Origin: Chamaecrista fasciculata
Lineage: Eukaryota; Streptophyta; Magnoliopsida; Fabales; Fabaceae
Length of the DNA stretch: 64,000 bases
Direction of reading: 5' to 3'
Assembly: GCA_003254925.1 (NCBI GenBank)
Contig: QANZ01049388.1
Span: 9,806 to 73,805, forward strand
Shown: positions 59,757-64,000 of the stretch, piece by piece
Layout of the letters: each line of letters starts with the position of its first letter
Numbering within the stretch: position 1 is the stretch's first letter
The notes under the pieces: generated by a model
Databases searched by the model: none
The model's input: only the letters and a program-made list of their open reading frames with translations
Told to the model about the DNA's origin: nothing
Translations under genes and position numbers: made by a program

Positions 59757-61227
59757 ATGGCGTTTCACCTCCACGCGCCGCCGTGCGCGATCATCGGCGT
59801 GCTGTCCTTCCTCGTACTCACCACCGTCGACCACTGCGCCGGAATCCACCACAACATGATCCGCATGCCCGTCGCCGACATCCCGGAGTTTCGAAACGGT
59901 GACACGTGTAAGGCGGCGGAGAAGATCCACATTACAATGACGTTGGACTCGAATTACCTAAGAGGCACGATGGCGGCGGTGCTATCAATGCTACAACACT
60001 CCACGTGTCCAGAAAACATGGAGTTCAAATTCCTGTGGGCGAGATTCGATCCGATAATCCTGTTCACCATAAAATCCACGTTCCCTTTGACAGAAATAAA
60101 TCCGAGTGTGGGAGACGAAATCACTGACCTGGAGTTGAAATTGATCTTGAGTGGAGCTAAGATCTTCAAGCCACAATCCAAAAGAGTGAGAAGATGGAGT
60201 GGAGGAAGAAGAAGGGACTAAAATGTGCAAAAATGAGGACCCTAAGTTGTGAAAACAACTTTAGTATATATATAGTGAAAATATTCACTAATTGGTCCAT
60301 AAGTGAATATTACAAAATGGTCCTTAACCATTATTACAAAACAGTCCCTTTAACAAACAAACTCCATATATACATTAGTAATCTAATGGGATAATTACTA
60401 ATACTCTTCGGACGTGGCTTGGGGTTCTTAGCCCGGTCCCGGAAGGCTTGTGGATAATCCAACCCATCACGAATTACCACAAGTAATATGAACCCAATCT
60501 ATTCTTATTCAGATTTACGATAAATTAATTACTTATCAGTAAACACAAATATTAATCTTACAATAGATTAATGCTAATCCACACAAAAATTCCAACACCC
60601 TTACCTCAAATTCAAGATATACCGGTTCGGTTCGCGGGAAAATATCGAAATCAATCCGGCAAGCGTTGGACCAACCCTTAAACTACGCAAGAATCTACCT
60701 TTGGAAGATAATCCCAAGTTACGTGAAAAGGGTAATATACTTGGATTCAGATGTGGTGGTGGTGGACGATATAGGGAAACTTTGGGAGGTGAATTTAGAA
60801 GGGAAAGTGGTAGGAGCACCAGAGTACTGTGAAGCCAATTTCACAAGGTACTTCACAGACATGTTCTGGTCAGACAGAGAATTGGCAAGTGCATTTGAGG
60901 GAAGAAGGGCATGTGAGTGATGGTGGTGGATTTGGAGAGATGGAGAGAAGGGAGGTATACAGAGAAGATGGAGAAGTGGATGAGGGTACAGAAGGAGAAG
61001 AGGATATATCATTTGGGGTCATTGCCTCCATTTTTGTTGGTGTTGGCAGGGGAAATTAAGACAGTGGATCATAGGTGGAACCAACATGGGTAGTTAGTTT
61101 GTTGCATTGGAGTGGCAAAGGGAAGCCATGGTTGAGATTGGATTCTAGGAAGCCTTGCATTGTTGATCATCTTTGGGCACCTTATGATCTCTATCGTTCT
61201 AATCCTTATTCATTCGATCAATATTGA
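59757..61227 (+). pseudogene. GATL (galacturonosyltransferase-like, GT8) pseudogene
   Basis: The start codon at 59757 opens a GATL-type protein: hydrophobic N-terminus, IHITMTLDSNYLRGTMAAVLSMLQHSTCPENMEF, then KSTFP at about 60087. A solo LTR (60088-60597) follows, after which homology resumes with YLKFKIYRF. A small deletion shifts the frame near 60635. SIRQALDQPLNYARIYL, YLDSDVVVVDD (the metal-binding DxD, intact) and VVGAPEYCEANFTRYFT follow. Near 60914 the family's Cys-YFNTG junction has lost about five codons net, with a frame change into [10 protein letters not shown]. Near 61091, after DHRWNQHG, a stop is reached and about 18 codons of the GLGGD region are missing. [20 protein letters not shown] through [13 protein letters not shown] and a stop at 61225-61227 close it. 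Intact relatives build pectin or xylan in the Golgi. With the insertion and at least three frame-altering losses, activity is not expected. Confidence 0.88.
60088..60597 (-). mobile_element. Solo LTR inserted in the GATL gene
   Basis: 510 bp. On the minus strand it begins TGTTGGAATTTTTGTGTGG, ends CTGTCA, and is flanked by a perfect 5-bp direct repeat CCCTT (60083-60087 and 60598-60602). TG...CA termini plus a 5-bp duplication identify an LTR. There is no internal region or second LTR, so it is a solo LTR left by recombination. The terminal sequence looks Copia-like, but the family is uncertain. Age cannot be judged from one LTR. Confidence 0.85.
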
Positions 61228-62293
61228 CATGTATGTCCAACTACACTAATTTAATTATTCCACTCGAATCATAGATGAAATCTGTTGAGGATTAGGAATT
61301 TGTTGAGGGGAATGTTTTGTACAAGGGGAATAAGAAAGGAAACAAGTTATTTATAAGATCATTCATTAAACATAAAGCTTTTGTTTTATTTTGTAATTTT
61401 GGATGAAATAGGTACTTTTGGTTAATAAGCAATAGCACTCAAGCCTTAGAAAGCTTTTGTTTTATTCACATGAAAATACTTCGGTTAAAATAAATATTTG
61501 GTCCCTATAATTTTACTTAGTTTGTAACTCGGTCCCCATAGTTTAGTTTTTTGTAACTCAGTCCCCACACTTTGAAAAGAATTATAAAAATACCCTTATC
61601 ATCCATCCATCATAGTCAGTGCACTGTTAAATTGTTAATGACATGGCATTTGCACTAAAGAAAGAATTGCCAACAAAGCTCTAAAATTTATACATAAGCT
61701 TCTCATTTTAAAAAACTTTCAACCGAGGCATGATGTGGAATTGGAGGATGCAGAGCCAACAAAACATACTATTTCTCCTTTCTCGCCTACAAACTACAAC
61801 TCATGCTGCAAAAGCCAAATCTGCGACTCTTAATAAGTTTGCAACAAAGGAAGAAAAGCTTAACGAGACTATGTACAGTCTTGCAAAGTGCACTCCTGAA
61901 GGTGTTCCATCAACTTCAAAGTGGGTCTTTTTAGTCAAATTAAGCGATAAGGACAGAGTTGGCTTTGGATGGAAACACCTTCATTGTGTTTATGGAAAGA
62001 TTGAATCTTCGACTCTACACTCTACAGGATCTCGAAACCTATCCACTTCCTCCACCATTACGGGTTGAGAAACATGGAAGAAAATATGGCTTCTTCCTGA
62101 CAACAAAATTAGTTTCGCAAACCCACAGTGACTTCAAGAACTAGTTTTGGATACTGCTCGAAACCTACAATCATTGTATATTCATAAAAGGTATTTCTCG
62201 TTAATTACTAATTAGTAGGTAGTAACTGAGTCAATTGTTGTCAAGAAAGTTTATGCTGTCGTTTAATAATATTTGTATTTGATAATGTGGTAG
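61228..62293. other. Interval with an unassigned coding-like segment
   Basis: A 112-residue frame at 61730-62068 and an overlapping frame ending at 62144 (containing LRLYTLQDLETYPLPPPLRVEKHGRK) have amino-acid composition like a real protein but no family I can name. They may be one decayed exon in two frames. At 62149-62170 a ~22-base phrase (TGGATACTGCTCGAAACCTACA) nearly repeats part of the first BSL exon (62324 onward). Confidence 0.3.
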
Positions 62294-63919
62294 GAAAAAG
62301 AGTACTAGCTGAGGCATGGGCATTGGATACTGCTCGAAAACCTTACACATGGAAGATGCTGAACCCAAAAGGTGATAGACCTTCTGCTAGAATGTAAGTC
62401 TGTGTAGTTCTTGACAAGTGAAACGTTACAGATAGAGATATTTTATCAATATATTAACACGTTGAAGATCTTACATTATTCTGCCTCAATTTATAGGTAT
62501 GCAACTGCCAGTGCTCGTTCAGATGGCATGCTTTTGCTTTGTGGCGGGAGAGACTCTTTTGGAGCAGTATGATCTAACACACTCTATTCATCAGACCATT
62601 TAAACAGTTGCTTTTACAATGCTTAGTGTTTTGATCTTTCATGCTTGCTTGAATTATATTTCTATTTTCTATGCATTTTGATTTTGGGGTCTATTTGAGA
62701 GGTAATATGATTGAATTCATTTTATGCATTTTCTGTAGCCTCAAGAAGACGCCTATGGACTGCTCTTGCATCGGAATGGTCAGTGGGAATGGTCCCTTGC
62801 ACCTGGGATTTCCCCTTCCCCAAGGTATCAACATGCTGCGGTAAGTGAGAGACACAAGCTAGATTTAGTGATATGAATCTTTCTCAATTGACACCACAGT
62901 TAGAGTTATTCTCTTACCTCAGTTTTAGATTTCATGCCATTGATTATGTTTTCTCCTAATGGCTTAAAATCGCTCCAACTTAGAGTGATCCCATTTTAAT
63001 GATGTCAGAGTTAAACTGATGCGATTAGTTCCTCTAGTTAAAGGCAAACACTCAAGTTATTAGAAATTCTTTCTCTCCCTGGTTTTATCTCCTTAGCTTC
63101 CTTTTTGCTTCCTTTTTTACTTCCCACTCTCTTTTCAACTGTATGGTTTGCTGCAGTATCTCCATCTTTAATAGATTATCCTAATATTTCCTTCTATTTT
63201 CCATCTGACGTTCCACCTTTTGATTATACTGATGAGACTTTCAAGATTTAATCCTTCCATGATTACTACTCTATTTATCTTAAACTATATCAGAAGTCCA
63301 ATGCAAGGCCACCACCATTGGAGCCTAGAAAAGCCTAATATATTTGGTCCAGTCTATGATAATTATTAACATACTGGTACTTTTTTATCCTTACCATGCT
63401 CACATACAAAAGAAAGCTAGCCATACAGTCATGATCATGTATTAATTAAATAAAGTTGGTTGGTTTTGGACTTATGTCTTTCCTCCACGGAGTTTGGTTT
63501 TCCCTTTTAAAGCTTTATTATTCTTATTATTATTGAATTTGGTGATGCATTCTCTCAGGCTTTTGTTGGTGCAAGATTGCATGTCATTGGAGGTGCTCTT
63601 AGGGGAGGCCGCTTGGTAGAAGGTGACACAGTCATTTCAGGTAACTTTGGTTTTCTATTATATTTCCACAATTTGTTATTGCATGTTTTTTCTTCAATTT
63701 CTTAGGCCATTTCTTCTATAATTCCATTTCTTTGTTTCCTTGTTTTGACAGTATTGGACACTGCTGCTGGGGATTGGTTGGACAGAAATGGCCTGGTGAC
63801 CACCTTGCCCACAGAAAAAGGTCATGCCTATGACCCTTCTTTGGAGATAATGCGCCGATGTCGCCATGCAGCAGCTGTCGTTGGTGCTCATGTTTATATC
63901 TTTGGTGGTCTCAAAGGAG
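62294..63919 (+). CDS. BSL/BSU1-type Ser/Thr phosphatase, kelch-domain exons only (partial)
   Basis: Exons: 62294-62393, 62497-62566, 62739-62840, 63559-63640 and 63752-63919, with GT-AG introns and continuous frame (about 174 residues). The last exon ends at a GTGAGA donor and the gene continues beyond the window. The residues match the C-terminal half of the BSL kelch domain: EAWALDTARKPYTW, DRPSARMYATASARSDGM, LLCGGRDSFGA, RNGQWEWSLAPGISPSPRYQHAA, VLDTAAGDWLDRNG, MRRCRHAAAVVGAHVYIFGGLKG. BSL phosphatases dephosphorylate BIN2-type kinases in brassinosteroid signalling; their PP1-like domain would lie further right. The first ~170 residues of the usual N-terminus are absent from the preceding kilobase. 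It is therefore either 5'-truncated or has a very long upstream intron. BSL1 is the closest remembered relative. Confidence 0.82.
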
Positions 63920-64000
63920 GTGAGACATGATAGACGATTCAGAGATGATGTTGTAACTGTAGAACTTAAAGCTTATTTGGACTTGGAAAGCCAAATGTAG
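63920..64000. other. Start of a BSL intron, running off the window
   Basis: The GTGAGA donor at 63920 is followed by sequence with no acceptor or exon before the window ends. Confidence 0.5.

Noticed and set aside
60088-60597. Segment considered as an intron of the GATL gene
   Set aside because: It lacks GT...AG boundaries; TG...CA termini and a 5-bp target duplication identify a solo LTR instead.
1-64000. Organelle DNA insertions, rRNA genes and conserved miRNA hairpins
   Set aside because: Looked for by eye using remembered plastid, rRNA and common miRNA sequences; none recognised. Unfamiliar miRNAs cannot be excluded without computation.

Overview
This is a stretch of eudicot plant nuclear DNA. 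It is AT-rich, its genes carry short plant-type exons with GT-AG introns, and it is full of small transposon relics. The proteins (an AHP phosphotransfer protein, an RBK-type cytosolic kinase, a SPARK-type receptor kinase, a GATL glycosyltransferase and a BSL kelch protein) are plant families. The species cannot be named from the sequence.

Layout. 1-3.8 kb is intergenic, with two small MULE-type elements that have clean target duplications. 3.96-7.63 kb (+) is a nine-exon LEC14B/DCAF11-type WD40 gene. 8.87-10.08 kb (-) is an intronless secreted LRR protein. 10.4-17 kb is intergenic with foldback/MULE and PIF-like elements and an isolated snRNA-type promoter. 17.0-20.45 kb (-) is a six-exon AHP gene with a hAT element in intron 2 and another abutting its TATA-like box; the second hAT itself holds a small TRIM retroelement. 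22.7-30.5 kb is a graveyard of Tourist, PIF and foldback elements. 31.9-33.7 kb (-) is a seven-exon RBK-like receptor-like cytosolic kinase with one GC-AG intron. 40.06-42.01 kb (+) is an intronless SPARK-type receptor kinase. 44.4-47.3 kb (-) is a four-exon endonuclease/exonuclease/phosphatase-family protein. 47.6-55 kb holds two SINEs, LTR fossils, an assembly gap of about 309 N and a duplication split by a single N. A tRNA-Ser(UGA) gene lies at 55.03-55.11 kb (-). 59.76-61.23 kb (+) is a GATL glycosyltransferase pseudogene interrupted by a solo LTR. 62.3-63.9 kb (+) holds five kelch exons of a BSL/BSU1-type phosphatase, lacking the 5' part and running off the right end.

The genes do not form a pathway or cluster; they are ordinary neighbours. 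Several act in signalling (AHP in cytokinin phosphorelay, BSL in brassinosteroid signalling, two kinases, a probable CUL4-DDB1 substrate receptor), but nothing here links them functionally.

I found no undescribed multi-gene system. The strongest observations are structural: a GATL gene broken by a solo LTR with a perfect 5-bp target duplication, a GC-AG intron supported by protein homology, a perfect 129-bp tandem duplication that copies a splice acceptor, a hAT insertion at the AHP TATA-like box, and a three-copy hAT family with CCGGTT-rich ends and 8-bp target duplications. All exon boundaries were read by eye from splice signals, frame continuity and remembered family sequences, without alignment tools.
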